NCBI GenBank assembly: GCA_016185945.1
Contig: JACPMR010000015.1
Coordinates: 133,256-197,255 of the forward strand
Length of the DNA stretch: 64,000 nucleotides
From: Candidatus Woesearchaeota archaeon
GTDB lineage: Archaea > Nanobdellota > Nanobdellia > Woesearchaeales > GW2011-AR4
Reading direction: 5' to 3'
Shown: piece after piece, positions 33,627 through 43,091 of the stretch
Numbering within the stretch: position 1 is the stretch's first letter
How the letters are laid out: each line of letters opens with the position of its first letter
Program-made: the position numbers and the translations under genes
The notes under the pieces: generated by a model
Database searches by the model: none
What the model was told of the DNA's origin: nothing
The model's input: the letters and a program-made list of their open reading frames with translations, nothing else

Positions 33627-34232
33627 TTAAATCTTAATTACCTTCCCAAAAGGGCCAGGATTTAGAACTTTAGTCTTTTTTATTTTGTCTTCTCTGCCGA
33701 AGTTTTCATGCAAATGCCCGCAAACTAGCAAATCAATACGGTTTTTTTCAGCAAAATGCCTTATTGACTTGTTGCCTGCATGGTTTCTGCCTATTTTATC
33801 CAGCTTAGTCCTATAGGGTGGTGCATGTGTTACAAGAATTATTTTTTTGTTTTTGTTGTTTTTAATTATTTTTTTAAATTTTGTTTTTGCAATTTTTTCA
33901 AAACCTTTGTCAATCATAGAAAAACCACCGCCGCCATAGCCAAGAAACAATGAATTGTTTTTTATATAATGATTTTTGTGGATGAAGGTGATGTTCTTAA
34001 ACAATTTTGATAATTTTTTAAAGGTAGATGCGTCCTCATGATTGCCATGAATAATCAAGATTTTTTTGTTCAGTTTGTTCAATCTCCTGATTATTCCAAC
34101 TATACCGTGCTCAAATATTGAAATGTCGCCTGCGCAGACTAGCAAGTCAGGATTTTGGGCTTTGGCTTTGTGCTCTATTCTTTTTAAGGCTTTTAAAGAG
34201 CCGTGGGTGTCTGTGAAAGTGAGAAGTTTCAT
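33627..34232 (-). CDS. Calcineurin-like metallophosphoesterase (YfcE/MJ0936-like)
   Basis: 201 residues from ATG 34232 (MKLLTFTDTHG). The metal ligands appear in order: D-x-H (TDTHG), GD (CAGDIS), GNHED, H (VTHAPP) and GHLH (CGHLHENFG). This is the full set for a two-metal phosphoesterase; archaeal relatives hydrolyse phosphodiesters or nucleotides, with substrate unknown here. Length is normal for the single-domain family. The convergent gap with TYW1 is filled by a modular repeat, ending 12 bp from this stop. Confidence 0.9.
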   Translation of the reverse strand: MKLLTFTDTHGSLKALKRIEHKAKAQNPDLLVCAGDISIFEHGIVGIIRRLNKLNKKILIIHGNHEDASTFKKLSKLFKNITFIHKNHYIKNNSLFLGYGGGGFSMIDKGFEKIAKTKFKKIIKNNKNKKIILVTHAPPYRTKLDKIGRNHAGNKSIRHFAEKNRIDLLVCGHLHENFGREDKIKKTKVLNPGPFGKVIKI

Positions 34233-34308
34233 AATAAACAAAATTTTAAAGTTATATTTAAAGGTGATGATGAAAGGTTTATAAAAGTCAAGATATGACC
34301 GGTGGTAT

Positions 34309-34896
34309 ATGGAAGAAAAAGCAAAACTAGTTTTAATACCAAATTACTACGGCCATATCAATAAAGTAATAGATGAAGCGAATAGACTAACGTTACCTGT
34401 AAGAGTAAGGAGAACGATAAGTGATAGAAACAGATATAACTTAATGAATGATGCTTTCCAAATAACGAGATCAGAAAGTGGTATTTATCAATTAACTTTT
34501 CAGGGATTTCCATTTGCAGACATACAAACAGAAAAATCAGTAACTAAGAAAGATATTGATATCTCAAGTATAGATGATGTTGTCTTTGTTGCTGAAGGAA
34601 TAATAAGAAATACAATACCACCACAACCAGATTTTATTAGTCCAAATCCAGATACTGTTTTTATTTACTCTGCTACAGATGCACAGACAATGATTTATGA
34701 TCCACATTGGGCACAATATGGTTTCTCATCAAGATTTCAAAAAGTGAATATAGAGAGTCAAGGAAGAATTACACTTAAAAAACTATTTGAAGAATCTGAG
34801 TATCTGATAAATGTTATAACAGATAAAGATCGTAATACTCGTGTAACTGGGCAACCTACACTTTTTTGTGTAACATTATCTAAACCCCCTTCTTAA
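34309..34896 (+). CDS. Hypothetical protein
   Basis: 195 residues starting ATG 34309 after a short divergent gap. It seems soluble and mixed alpha/beta, with IPNYYGHINKVIDEANRL at the start, FPFADIQTEKSVTKKDIDIS and VFIYSATDAQTMIYDPHW in the middle. No motif I recognise. Codon use is less purine-skewed than in its neighbours, as is that of the TyrRS-kinase pair, so it may be an acquisition. Its stop overlaps that of the VWA gene by 4 nt. Confidence 0.6.
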   Translation: MEEKAKLVLIPNYYGHINKVIDEANRLTLPVRVRRTISDRNRYNLMNDAFQITRSESGIYQLTFQGFPFADIQTEKSVTKKDIDISSIDDVVFVAEGIIRNTIPPQPDFISPNPDTVFIYSATDAQTMIYDPHWAQYGFSSRFQKVNIESQGRITLKKLFEESEYLINVITDKDRNTRVTGQPTLFCVTLSKPPS

Positions 34897-36128
34897 ACAC
34901 TATAATAATCCTCAAGCACAATCTTGTCAACATCCTCAAGATTCCTGACAACATACAATCTCCCTTCTCCAAGTTCTACAATTTTCTCTGCAAGCTTTTT
35001 GCCTTTTTCATTCAGATTAATGCCAATCAAAGATATTGTTATGCCTTTGCTTCTTGCAATCGATGCTTCCTCCAGTGTTGACTTTTCCGGCTCATCGCCT
35101 TTTGTCGGCAACGCATCTGTTATCAAGATAAGATGTTTTGTAATATTTTCACTCGGGAAAAGCCCTATTGCTTTTTGCAAAGTCGCTACAATGTCTGTCT
35201 CTTTGGAAGCCCTTATTCTTGTTATTTCCTTGAGCAATCTTGTGAAATCAGATGTTGGTTCTATAACCTCCTTGACTTCAGAGCCAAAGACAATCAAGCC
35301 AACTTTGTCTTTTTCATTTATTGCCTTGTATGCAAGCGCAATTCCTGCTTTCTTGCATGCATCAATCTTTGCGCCTTTCATCGAGCCAGATGCGTCAAGC
35401 GCATAAACAAGGTAAGTTTGCCCTTTGCTCTGCTTTTCATATACTTCCAAATCTTTCTCATCAAAATGGCTGTGCCCTCTCCTTATTGCAAGCTTGATGG
35501 ATTTTTTTAAAGCAATGTCCCTGTACCTGTCGCCTTTCTTGTACAATCTTGCATTTTCCTTCTCGCCGTAAATGAAGGTTTTTTTGCTTATCTTTTCTCC
35601 GATAATGCCTTTTGGAATAATTTTATCCAATTCTTCAAAATATAAAACAAGGGAAGCAAGCTCCACTCCTTTCTCAGATAAAGTATCGTCCTTAAGCAAA
35701 AATCCCTCTTCCTTCAAATCTTCCATCTTCTGCTGAATTCTCTCCTTCAACTCTTTTTGAAATTCGGGGATGCCTATGTTTTTCTTTATATAATCCGGCT
35801 CGTAGCCAGAAACTAACCTTATGATTGACTCGCCATAAATCTGCTTTGCCATTGTATAGTTTTTGACAAGCTGCTCAAACATCAAGTCAGGGCTAAAAGA
35901 ACTCATGCCTTGATTGATTGCGTCGCTGATTAATTTTCCGCTATCTATGATTTTTCTATCATTTTCGAGAACTGAATGCATGAACTTGTCTTCAAGCTGC
36001 TGGAACTGAAGTTTGCCGCTTAACTCCTCTGCCTTGCTTAGTTCTTTGATTTCAAGCTTTTGGCTACCGGTAATCACCAGCTTCTTGCTCTTGTTCCAAA
36101 TGGTTCTGCCATTTTGCTGCTTCCACAT
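34893..36128 (-). CDS. von Willebrand factor A (VWA) domain protein, MoxR partner
   Basis: 411 residues. The C-terminal half is a VWA domain with the metal-dependent adhesion site DASGS (in VYALDASGSMKG), the Thr in ETDIVATL and ITDALPTKGDEP. The N-terminal half is helical. Its start lies 65 nt inside the 3' end of the MoxR ATPase gene upstream, an extensive overlap that implies coupled translation. MoxR-VWA pairs act as metal-insertion or complex-remodelling chaperones; the target here is not evident. Confidence 0.88.
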   Translation of the reverse strand: MWKQQNGRTIWNKSKKLVITGSQKLEIKELSKAEELSGKLQFQQLEDKFMHSVLENDRKIIDSGKLISDAINQGMSSFSPDLMFEQLVKNYTMAKQIYGESIIRLVSGYEPDYIKKNIGIPEFQKELKERIQQKMEDLKEEGFLLKDDTLSEKGVELASLVLYFEELDKIIPKGIIGEKISKKTFIYGEKENARLYKKGDRYRDIALKKSIKLAIRRGHSHFDEKDLEVYEKQSKGQTYLVYALDASGSMKGAKIDACKKAGIALAYKAINEKDKVGLIVFGSEVKEVIEPTSDFTRLLKEITRIRASKETDIVATLQKAIGLFPSENITKHLILITDALPTKGDEPEKSTLEEASIARSKGITISLIGINLNEKGKKLAEKIVELGEGRLYVVRNLEDVDKIVLEDYYSV

Positions 36129-37107
36129 TTTTGTGGAACTGCTCGCTTATGTAGTTTTCAATGCTCTCAAGATATCTTACAGAGGGCTTTAACCTTATCC
36201 TATGTGATAAAACAGAAACAAGCACATCCTTTACATCTTCAAACTGGACATTTTTCCTGCCTTTAAGCAGGGCATTTGACTGGGCTCTTTCATACAAGCC
36301 GATGGAAGCCCTGACGCTTGGCTTTTTCTCAAGCTTATCATCCTGCCTGAGCAATCTTATGAAGTAAACCATTAAATTTAGCAATTCATCGCTCACATTT
36401 GCGGTTTTTTTGCCTTTAGTCAAAACAATTTTCTTCTCTATCTCTATGCTTTCAGGATAGTCCATATAAATAATGTCAAACCTGTCAAGCAGAACATCGC
36501 TAAGCTTTTCTGTTGAAGTGTCTTCTGGGTTCATTGTCCCTATGAAGATGAAATTAATGTCAAAATCAACATCATAGCTGCCAATTGTTGCTTTTCTTTC
36601 TTCCAAAACTTGCAGCAGAGAGTTTTGAAGCTTTTCAGGGCATCTATTAAGTTCGTCAAAGAACAAAATGCCGTTGTTGGCTTTGAATATTTTTCCAGGA
36701 GTGAACGCCTCCAAGCTTAAAGGCCCGAACTTTAATGCTTTTATCGGATCTATGTCGCCAAGCAAGTCCTCAACTGTCAAATCAGGGCTGCCCTGTATCC
36801 TTACAAATCTTTTTGCCCCTAGCAATTTTGCTGTTTTGTACTTTGCTTTGGCTTTGCAGGATGGGCAGATTGGCTCTTTTGAAGTGCAGTGATAGCTGCA
36901 GCCATCAACAATCTCAATGTCTGGCAGAAGCTTTGCAATGTTCTTTGCCAGAGTCGTCTTGCCAATGCCTGGAGCGCCTACTATGATTATGTGCCTGTTC
37001 ATGAGCAAAGCTGACTTTATGCCCTGCTTTGCATTTTCCTGCCCCAATATGTCTGTAAATGTATCTTTATCTTTGAGGAAGATTTCCTTTAGCTGTTCGC
37101 TTAGCAT
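36064..37107 (-). CDS. MoxR-family AAA+ ATPase
   Basis: 347 residues. Walker A is GAPGIGKTT (about residues 41-49) and Walker B is ILFFDELNR; sensor 1 is GTMNPED, and the Arg finger region DVLLDRFD fits. Between Walker A and B an insertion carries four Cys (CSYHCTSKEPICPSCKAKAK), probably a zinc ribbon, recalling magnesium-chelatase I subunits. The ATPase would work on or with the VWA protein encoded in the overlapping next gene. Starts at ATG 37107 with no upstream partner. Confidence 0.9.
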   Translation of the reverse strand: MLSEQLKEIFLKDKDTFTDILGQENAKQGIKSALLMNRHIIIVGAPGIGKTTLAKNIAKLLPDIEIVDGCSYHCTSKEPICPSCKAKAKYKTAKLLGAKRFVRIQGSPDLTVEDLLGDIDPIKALKFGPLSLEAFTPGKIFKANNGILFFDELNRCPEKLQNSLLQVLEERKATIGSYDVDFDINFIFIGTMNPEDTSTEKLSDVLLDRFDIIYMDYPESIEIEKKIVLTKGKKTANVSDELLNLMVYFIRLLRQDDKLEKKPSVRASIGLYERAQSNALLKGRKNVQFEDVKDVLVSVLSHRIRLKPSVRYLESIENYISEQFHKNVEAAKWQNHLEQEQEAGDYR

Positions 37108-37193
37108 TTTAAAAGCAATGGATTAAATGATATACGTTTATAAAAGTATTGATTAAATTTATATACTATACTCCTTATATTTAATCAAAAAAG

Positions 37194-37973
37194 ATGGCGG
37201 GAATGTTCAATAGTAAGAAATGCAATCTATACTTGATAGCATTAGTAATTTTTATTTTTGTCGTATCTGGAATTTTATTTTTTATGTATTTCAAAAGCCA
37301 GAAAAAAGAGAAAGATGATTTAAGACTGGACTTGGTTTTGGAAAAGACAAATCTCTACAGCAACGAATCTCTTGATTTTTCAGCAAGTTTGTACTACAAC
37401 AAAAAATGCGATGGCGTTTTTCATTATGAAATATTCAGGCTTAGTGATGTAAGTGTTGTTATCAGCGAGAGCGAAGACATAAGATTAAATGGCGATGATT
37501 CCAGAGCAAAAAGTTTGGCGCTAAGCAGATTATTGCCAGGAGAGCATATTTTAAGGGCAAAGTTAAAATGCGGCGATAAAGTTGAGATTTCTATTGCGAG
37601 ATTCAGCATACTTCAAAGTGGGGAGATTGCCAGTTCGAGCAAAATTTTTGATGAACAGACTGCCAAAGGATCTATAGAAATAACAAAAACTGAGGAATCT
37701 AAAATTCTTGAGATTATTGATTCAAGCGAGCAAAATCAAAATCAGGCATTGCAGATGTGCGATTCATTGGATACAAGTTCGAAAGACAAATGCTATTCCG
37801 GCATTGCCGAGAAAACAAAAAACAAGGAGTATTGTGCAAAAATACAAGACATAACAACAAGAGATGGCTGCTATGCCAGCCTTGCCCTGGAAGGAGTTTA
37901 TGGTGCCTGTGAGCATATTGTTGATTCTTACCAAAGAGAAGCGTGCAATTCGTTAAAAGCAAATCAGGGTTAA
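37194..37973 (+). CDS. Membrane-anchored protein with Cys-repeat C-terminus
   Basis: 259 residues. One N-terminal TM helix (about 12-33), a beta-rich middle (LDLVLEKTNLYSNESLDFSA) and a C-terminal region with regular Cys: CDSLDTSSKDKCYSGIAEK, YCAKIQDITTRDGCYASLA, CEHIVDSYQREACNSL. The spacing suggests tandem helical hairpins of about 25 residues, each tied by disulfides and containing RDxCY/KDxCY. This type is common on DPANN surface proteins. The stop is one base before the next ATG, so it forms an operon with the large Cys-rich protein. Confidence 0.72.
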   Translation: MAGMFNSKKCNLYLIALVIFIFVVSGILFFMYFKSQKKEKDDLRLDLVLEKTNLYSNESLDFSASLYYNKKCDGVFHYEIFRLSDVSVVISESEDIRLNGDDSRAKSLALSRLLPGEHILRAKLKCGDKVEISIARFSILQSGEIASSSKIFDEQTAKGSIEITKTEESKILEIIDSSEQNQNQALQMCDSLDTSSKDKCYSGIAEKTKNKEYCAKIQDITTRDGCYASLALEGVYGACEHIVDSYQREACNSLKANQG

Positions 37974-37974
37974 A

Positions 37975-40596
37975 ATGAAGAAATCACAGATTACAATGTT
38001 CATGGTGCTTGGCATTGTAGTGGTTATTATAGTTGCCTTATTCATTTACGCATCAAAATTCATGCGGGAAAACAAAGACGTTGTTGAAGATACAAGCAGA
38101 ATAAATGCAGACAGGATTGCAATAAGGGAATATGTGCAGAATTGCCTTTCACAAGTGTCTTCTTCTATTGCTTCTGAGCTTGCAAAAAGGGGCGGCTCCT
38201 TTAATGGCTCTGGGATTTATTGGGATAATGTAAATTTGAATGCGCTGGCTGTTTATAAAACTGGTGTAGGGTACGAGAACAATCTGCTTTTGAAACATGA
38301 CATGGAAAATGCATTATCAAGTGCAATCAAAGAGGATTTAAAGCATTGCATAAATTTAGATGTGTTCAGGGATAAAGACTATGAGATTTCTGAAGAAGAA
38401 AAAAAGGTGAGTGTAGGCATCAACAAAGACAACCTCATAGTCAAATTAAATTATCCTTTGAAATTCAGGCTTGGCTCAAATGCCATAGATTTTGATGAAT
38501 TCAGCGCAAGACTTGACTCTTCTTTTGGCGAGCTTTACGCTGCTGCCATTGATATTTTGAATGAGGAAATTGCTTTCGGTTATTTCGACAAGGAAGATTT
38601 TATGCTAAAGCATGACAAGATTATAGTTGAGAAGCACAAGCCATATCCTGACATTGTTTATGTCATGAGAAAATCCGATGATAAGAATGGCTTGGTTTTT
38701 CAGTTTGCAATAAAAGGCAAAGACACTGCTGGGAAAGAAGTTTTAAAGTTTGATAACGTATATGGATGCTGCACAAACAAAATTGACAATACATGCTTTA
38801 AAAATGTGAATCCAATAAAGTGCACTGGCAATTACGAAAAGAACATTAATTGTGAATGCCCAAAAAATCTAAAGACAGATGCTGAAGGCTGCTGTGTGAG
38901 GAAGGAAGGCGATGTAGACAACTGCGGTTTGACAAACGAAAAGGAATGCAAGTCAAGCAATGGAGTGTTCTACAAAAATGACTTCAGATGCGCAAAAGCG
39001 AACTGCAATAACTGGGGGTGCAAATCAACTTACAACTATGCAAAGGACGATTTTTCAGGGCAGAGCAAAAGGCATGGCGAGTCATGGTGCAGCTATGAAA
39101 GTATTGCAGGAAAGGGGCTTGACTATGTTGGGACAAGGCATTATCTGCATTCATGTATACAAGGCAAGGAATATATTGAGGAGTGCAGGGATTTCAGGGA
39201 AGAGCTTTGCACAGAGGGTTATATTGGAGTTTATGATAAATTCTATCAGAAAGGGTTATGCAGGGTAAACAGATGGTATGATTGTGCGCTACAAAACAAT
39301 CAAGAGTCATGCGAAGATGAAAGATACAGAGATTGCTACTGGGCTGACTACCTGCATACAAACCTAAAATGCCATCCAGAAGTGCCTCCTGGCTTTAAGT
39401 TCTGGGAAGGAAATGGCAAGGCAATATGCAATTATGCAAGCTTTGACAAAGATGAGTTTGGAAATGAGTTTCCTGAAACATGGGGGCATTCTGCACTGCT
39501 GTACTGCCAGAAGAGCGGCGATTGCGGGAATAAAAGGAATTTTGCAGATGAAATTACGCAGTTTGGATATTACAACAAGGATATTGTGCCAAAGCAATGG
39601 GCTTATCTCGATAATGGATTCACTAAAAGAGGAGATGAGTTTGCAGTAAGGACAAGCCTGTATTTCAATGCTTTAAGTGATTCTGCATCTGTTGAAAGAG
39701 GTTCAGGAGGAAACTATGCAGTATGTGATTTATGGCAGGCTCCTTTAACTGGAAACTGCGCATTATGCCATAACTCAAAGCTTTATCCCTGCACAGAGTA
39801 CAGGTGCAAGAGTCTTGGCAAGAATTGCCAGTTTTTAAGCCATAACAACAGTTGTGTCAGCGGATTTATTGGAAACTTAACCCCCCCTATAGTATTGCTG
39901 GACGAGGCAAAAAATGATTTCAAATTCACGCAAAGGAAAAGCACTAGCTTTAATGCCAAGGAATATGTGGTTAAAGAAACAATACAAGTACATCAGCCAC
40001 TCAGCTTTGTGTTTGAAACAACAAAACTAACAAGGTGCAAGCTCAGCTTGTTTCCTCCAACAATAAGCCAGAGTGCAATTGAAAATGCTGCAATACCATT
40101 GCCTGAGATCCTTCTTAATGATTATGAGTACAAGACAAGCTATAATGTTACGCTTAGGTTTCCATCCTCTAATTTTACTAGGTTGAATTCTTATAATTTG
40201 TTTATACGGTGCTCTGACAGGCAAGGCATTAAAAGCCAGGAAACAATAATGAAAGTGAATACAAAAGAGTTGGTTATTGATAATATTGCTCCTGAAATAT
40301 TAGAGGTTAGAGCAAAAAACAAAATTCAAAAAAATGCAAATAATGACTTTTCAATATTTGTAAATGAGCCGTTTAATTCCTGCAGGTATTCGTTCTCGGA
40401 CGGTTCGTTTGCCAATATGAACGCTATAAACTGCACAACTAAGGAAAGCGACATAATTTATAATGTTAATAGTCCATTGGGCTCTTACAGATGCGATGCA
40501 AATATATTTGCTCTGGAAAATGCTTCCAGAGTTTATTTTGCTTGTGAAGATAAGAATGGAAATAAAAATGAAGTTTATAAAGTAGATTTAGTTTGA
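37975..40596 (+). CDS. Large Cys-rich surface protein with GQITMF-type N-terminal anchor
   Basis: 873 residues. The start MKKSQITMFMVLGIVVVIIV resembles a recurrent archaeal N-terminal anchor (K-x-Q-I/V-T-x-F-xxLGIV) and may be a pilin-like or uncleaved signal. The rest is external. Over fifty Cys occur, clustered in residues about 260-620 (for example CCTNKIDNTCF, CPKNLKTDAEGCC), suggesting several disulfide knots, followed by an Ig-like C-terminal half. No catalytic motif is seen. An adhesin or structural S-layer-like role is plausible. Cotranscribed with the preceding Cys-repeat protein. Confidence 0.7.
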   Translation: MKKSQITMFMVLGIVVVIIVALFIYASKFMRENKDVVEDTSRINADRIAIREYVQNCLSQVSSSIASELAKRGGSFNGSGIYWDNVNLNALAVYKTGVGYENNLLLKHDMENALSSAIKEDLKHCINLDVFRDKDYEISEEEKKVSVGINKDNLIVKLNYPLKFRLGSNAIDFDEFSARLDSSFGELYAAAIDILNEEIAFGYFDKEDFMLKHDKIIVEKHKPYPDIVYVMRKSDDKNGLVFQFAIKGKDTAGKEVLKFDNVYGCCTNKIDNTCFKNVNPIKCTGNYEKNINCECPKNLKTDAEGCCVRKEGDVDNCGLTNEKECKSSNGVFYKNDFRCAKANCNNWGCKSTYNYAKDDFSGQSKRHGESWCSYESIAGKGLDYVGTRHYLHSCIQGKEYIEECRDFREELCTEGYIGVYDKFYQKGLCRVNRWYDCALQNNQESCEDERYRDCYWADYLHTNLKCHPEVPPGFKFWEGNGKAICNYASFDKDEFGNEFPETWGHSALLYCQKSGDCGNKRNFADEITQFGYYNKDIVPKQWAYLDNGFTKRGDEFAVRTSLYFNALSDSASVERGSGGNYAVCDLWQAPLTGNCALCHNSKLYPCTEYRCKSLGKNCQFLSHNNSCVSGFIGNLTPPIVLLDEAKNDFKFTQRKSTSFNAKEYVVKETIQVHQPLSFVFETTKLTRCKLSLFPPTISQSAIENAAIPLPEILLNDYEYKTSYNVTLRFPSSNFTRLNSYNLFIRCSDRQGIKSQETIMKVNTKELVIDNIAPEILEVRAKNKIQKNANNDFSIFVNEPFNSCRYSFSDGSFANMNAINCTTKESDIIYNVNSPLGSYRCDANIFALENASRVYFACEDKNGNKNEVYKVDLV

Positions 40597-40604
40597 CTCT
40601 ACAC

Positions 40605-41006
40605 TTATGAAGCGTTTGTTATATCCTTAGCGGTTAGGCATCTGCCCGTATGGATAGTTATTGAGGGCGTGTTTTTACCCTGAGCAGTTGAATTCTTTGA
40701 CAATATGCAAGCTGTCTGTTCTGGGCAGACACAGGTTAATGTCGGTGCTTTACTGCATGCGGTTGGGTCTGTAGCCAGTCCAAAGCTCTGGCAATTTATT
40801 CCATCCTGCGCACAAACCGCACCTGCGGAGCAAACACTTAGGTTATATCTCATTGTTTCGTTAACTACTGCTGTAGAATTTCTCCTTTGTGCTTCTTGAT
40901 TTGCAGCGTCCTTTTTAGGGTCTGTGCCACCTCCACTCGCACAACCAATAGCTATCAAAGTCAAGATTACAAGAAAACCAAAAATAACAAGCCCTCTTTT
41001 AGCCAT
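40605..41006 (-). CDS. Small Cys-containing lipoprotein
   Basis: 133 residues. The signal ends in the lipobox IAIGC (Cys22), followed by a GGG-Thr linker. The mature part has about nine Cys, including CSAGAVCAQDGINCQSF and CVCPEQTAC, and looks disulfide-bonded. Several N-x-S/T sites occur. Probably surface-attached. It converges on the Cys-rich surface-protein gene with a 9-bp gap. Family unknown. Confidence 0.68.
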   Translation of the reverse strand: MAKRGLVIFGFLVILTLIAIGCASGGGTDPKKDAANQEAQRRNSTAVVNETMRYNLSVCSAGAVCAQDGINCQSFGLATDPTACSKAPTLTCVCPEQTACILSKNSTAQGKNTPSITIHTGRCLTAKDITNAS

Positions 41007-41156
41007 ATCTACTCTCCTGAAGTAACTTTTATTTAAACTTTGTGGTTTTTAGGTTGGAAAATCCAATGAAATATTATCAAACAATACTATCTTCTTTCAA
41101 ATTTATTGATAAATATGAGCGACTTTTAGATTCAATAATAAAAAACAATTCAATTA

Positions 41157-41316
41157 ATTCAAACAAAAACGAGAGCTTCCTTTGGGTTCTAAAACTGAAA
41201 AAGGAGACCTGCTTTGACAGACGCACTATCTATCGTAGCAATCAAGTGCAATAAGAACTGCGAGATATCCATTTTGGTTTATAGAAGTAAATGGGTCGCT
41301 TGTTGGTTGATTTAAA
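41157..41316 (+). repeat. Modular intergenic element, copy 5
   Basis: Left end AATTCAAACAAAAACGAGAG, right end TTGGTTGATTTAAA. Left arm CTTCCTTT...AAAGGAGACCTGC, central GCACT...AAGTGC, right arm CTGCGAGATATCCATT...AATGGGTCGC. The bases after the central hairpin, AGTGCAATAAGAACTGCG, match the copy at 61268 closely. Just upstream, GAGCGACTTTTAG at 41117-41129 is a stray fragment of another arm. Confidence 0.85.
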
Positions 41317-41339
41317 TTTTTTATTTTGTTATATTGATT

Positions 41340-41930
41340 TTATAATAGTCTAACAATCCAAACAACAGCACCAGCAACTAAAGGCACTATCAAATTATCA
41401 TCTACCTGTGCTGTGCCTATCTTTATTTCAATTGCCTCAACAATCATTGCTGCCAATGAAGCGAAGAATGCCTCAAGCCATGGCAGAAACAGCAAAGCGC
41501 CTATAAAGCCAGCTACAAAGCCGGCAATCGTGCCTTCAAGAAATTTTGTCTTTGACAATGGATGCCTTGTTTTGCCGAAATGCAGGCCAAACAAATGACT
41601 TACCGAGTCTCCTAAAGCAAGCACCATAATGGATGCCATTGCAATGTCTTTTGAAAACAATAATAATGAGATATAAACTCCAATGAGATAGAATATTATT
41701 CCCTTGCCTGGAAATTCTTTGACGTCTTCTTTTCGCTCAAACATATCAAGCAGTTCATAAATCACTGGAATTCTTGTCTTTCTGCTTAAGTAAGACAGAA
41801 TCAGTCCAATTATTATTGCCATCAGAATGATTTCCTTGTTAAGAAACCCATACATAAGCAATATGACAATGGAGATGCCTAAAATCATATGAAAAAGCTG
41901 CCTTCTAAGCTCAAATTTGATTATTTCCAT
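41340..41930 (-). CDS. Dolichol kinase-like / CTP-dependent lipid kinase, paralogue 1
   Basis: 196 residues, six to seven hydrophobic helices. LALGDSVSHLFGLHFGKTRHPLSKTKFLEGTIAG contains the conserved GD, GK and K-S/T-x-EG of the dolichol kinase / DGK1 / phytol kinase family, which use CTP to phosphorylate lipid alcohols. QVDDNLIVPL near the end is the second signature. In archaea the likely substrate is dolichol or geranylgeranyl-type lipids. A paralogue is at 59066. It overlaps the PAP2 phosphatase gene by 10 nt; kinase and phosphatase together suggest polyprenol (phosphate) metabolism. Confidence 0.8.
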   Translation of the reverse strand: MEIIKFELRRQLFHMILGISIVILLMYGFLNKEIILMAIIIGLILSYLSRKTRIPVIYELLDMFERKEDVKEFPGKGIIFYLIGVYISLLLFSKDIAMASIMVLALGDSVSHLFGLHFGKTRHPLSKTKFLEGTIAGFVAGFIGALLFLPWLEAFFASLAAMIVEAIEIKIGTAQVDDNLIVPLVAGAVVWIVRLL

Positions 41931-42490
41931 ACTTTTCCTCTTTTGTGCAAATCAAACAGCCAATTTCCAATAAAATAACCTGCTAATGCCCCAAAAACAA
42001 CATCGCTCAAGAAATGAAACCTGAAATAGACTCTGCTGAAAGCAACAGCAAAGGCAAACAAAACCCAGAAATGCCTGTATTTTGGTAGAGAACTTGCCAA
42101 TAAAGGCAATACAGAAAAAACAATCATGGCGTGCATGCTCGGAAAAGAATAATCAATTATATTTGTAAATGGAAATATCAACACATCTGCTGGCCTGTCT
42201 CTGAGCACAATCAACTTTAAAATAAAAGCCAAAACAAATGAGATAAATGCTGTAAGCCAGAGCAGATAAATTGATTTTTTGTTCTTTTTATGCAGCAGGA
42301 TTGAAGGTGTTAAAATTATTATAACAAAAATAAATTCCATATTTGTGACTACGCCAAAGATTGTTTTGAAGGTTATAGAATCTGTGTCCTTGAAATAAAG
42401 ACTGACTTGATTATCTAAATAGTAAGAAACAGCCAAAATCAAGATTGCAAGCGCCAGCAAACGAAATTCACTTATTCTTGCCTTTTTCAT
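41921..42490 (-). CDS. PAP2-family membrane phosphatase
   Basis: 189 residues from ATG 42490, preceded by GAGGAGA; a TTG at 42517 is in frame but weaker. Five to six TM helices. The three PAP2 motifs are present: KLIVLRDRP, SFPSMHA (PSGH form with M for G) and SRVYFRFHFLSDVVFG. It probably removes phosphate from polyprenyl or phosphatidate-type lipids. It overlaps both neighbours, DedA upstream (23 nt) and the dolichol kinase-like gene downstream (10 nt), forming an envelope-lipid operon. Confidence 0.88.
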   Translation of the reverse strand: MKKARISEFRLLALAILILAVSYYLDNQVSLYFKDTDSITFKTIFGVVTNMEFIFVIIILTPSILLHKKNKKSIYLLWLTAFISFVLAFILKLIVLRDRPADVLIFPFTNIIDYSFPSMHAMIVFSVLPLLASSLPKYRHFWVLFAFAVAFSRVYFRFHFLSDVVFGALAGYFIGNWLFDLHKRGKVWK

Positions 42491-43091
42491 TTCTCCTCTT
42501 GTGGTGCTTCCAAACAAAGTAAACTAAAAACGATACAACTGCTATGATAAATACTATGTCCAATTCTTTTGAAAACTCATGTATCTTGTCCCAGTGCGAG
42601 CCAAGCCTGAAGCCTGCATAAAGCAATATCCAGTTCCATGCAGTTGCTCCGACAAAAGTGTATATAATAAATTTGCGCATCGGCATCCTTGCTATGCCTG
42701 CCGGTATCGAGATAAGATGCCGCACAACTGGGACAAACCTGCTTACAAGAATTGTCTTGTCACCCTGCTTTTTAAACCATTTCTCTGTGAACTCGAGATG
42801 CTCTTCCTCAAGCAGAAAATATTTTCCGAATTTCAAAATAAAAGGCCTGCCTCCATAAAAGCCTATGTAATACGACAAGAGAGAGCCGAAAATAGAGCCC
42901 ATGCTGCTTGCAAGAAGCGCAAGCCAAAAATCAAACCTGCCCTGCAAAACCAAGTAGCCGGCAAAGGGCATAACAACCTCGCTAGGCACAGGAGCAATCA
43001 TGCTTTCGAGAGCCATTAAAATTGTTATACCGATATAGCCGCCGAATGATATGCCTGCAACTATAAACTCAACAAGCTTTTCAACAATCAT
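42468..43091 (-). CDS. DedA family membrane protein
   Basis: 207 residues. FGGYIGITILMALESMIAPVPSEVVMPFAGYLV, GSLLSYYIGFYGGRPFILKFGKY, then FKKQGDKTILVSRFVPVVRHLISIPAGIARMPMRKF is the DedA/SNARE-associated signature with its F-x-R-x-x-P-x-x-R core. DedA proteins act as lipid (undecaprenyl phosphate) flippases or proton-coupled transporters in bacteria; here it is grouped with a lipid phosphatase and kinase, consistent with polyprenyl-phosphate recycling. Its first codon overlaps the stop of the preceding nucleotidyltransferase gene. Confidence 0.93.
   Translation of the reverse strand: MIVEKLVEFIVAGISFGGYIGITILMALESMIAPVPSEVVMPFAGYLVLQGRFDFWLALLASSMGSIFGSLLSYYIGFYGGRPFILKFGKYFLLEEEHLEFTEKWFKKQGDKTILVSRFVPVVRHLISIPAGIARMPMRKFIIYTFVGATAWNWILLYAGFRLGSHWDKIHEFSKELDIVFIIAVVSFLVYFVWKHHKRRNEKGKNK

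Noticed and set aside
41042-41254. 70-residue rightward open frame
   Set aside because: Its second half lies in modular element copy 5 and changes with the repeat; composition is unlike a protein.
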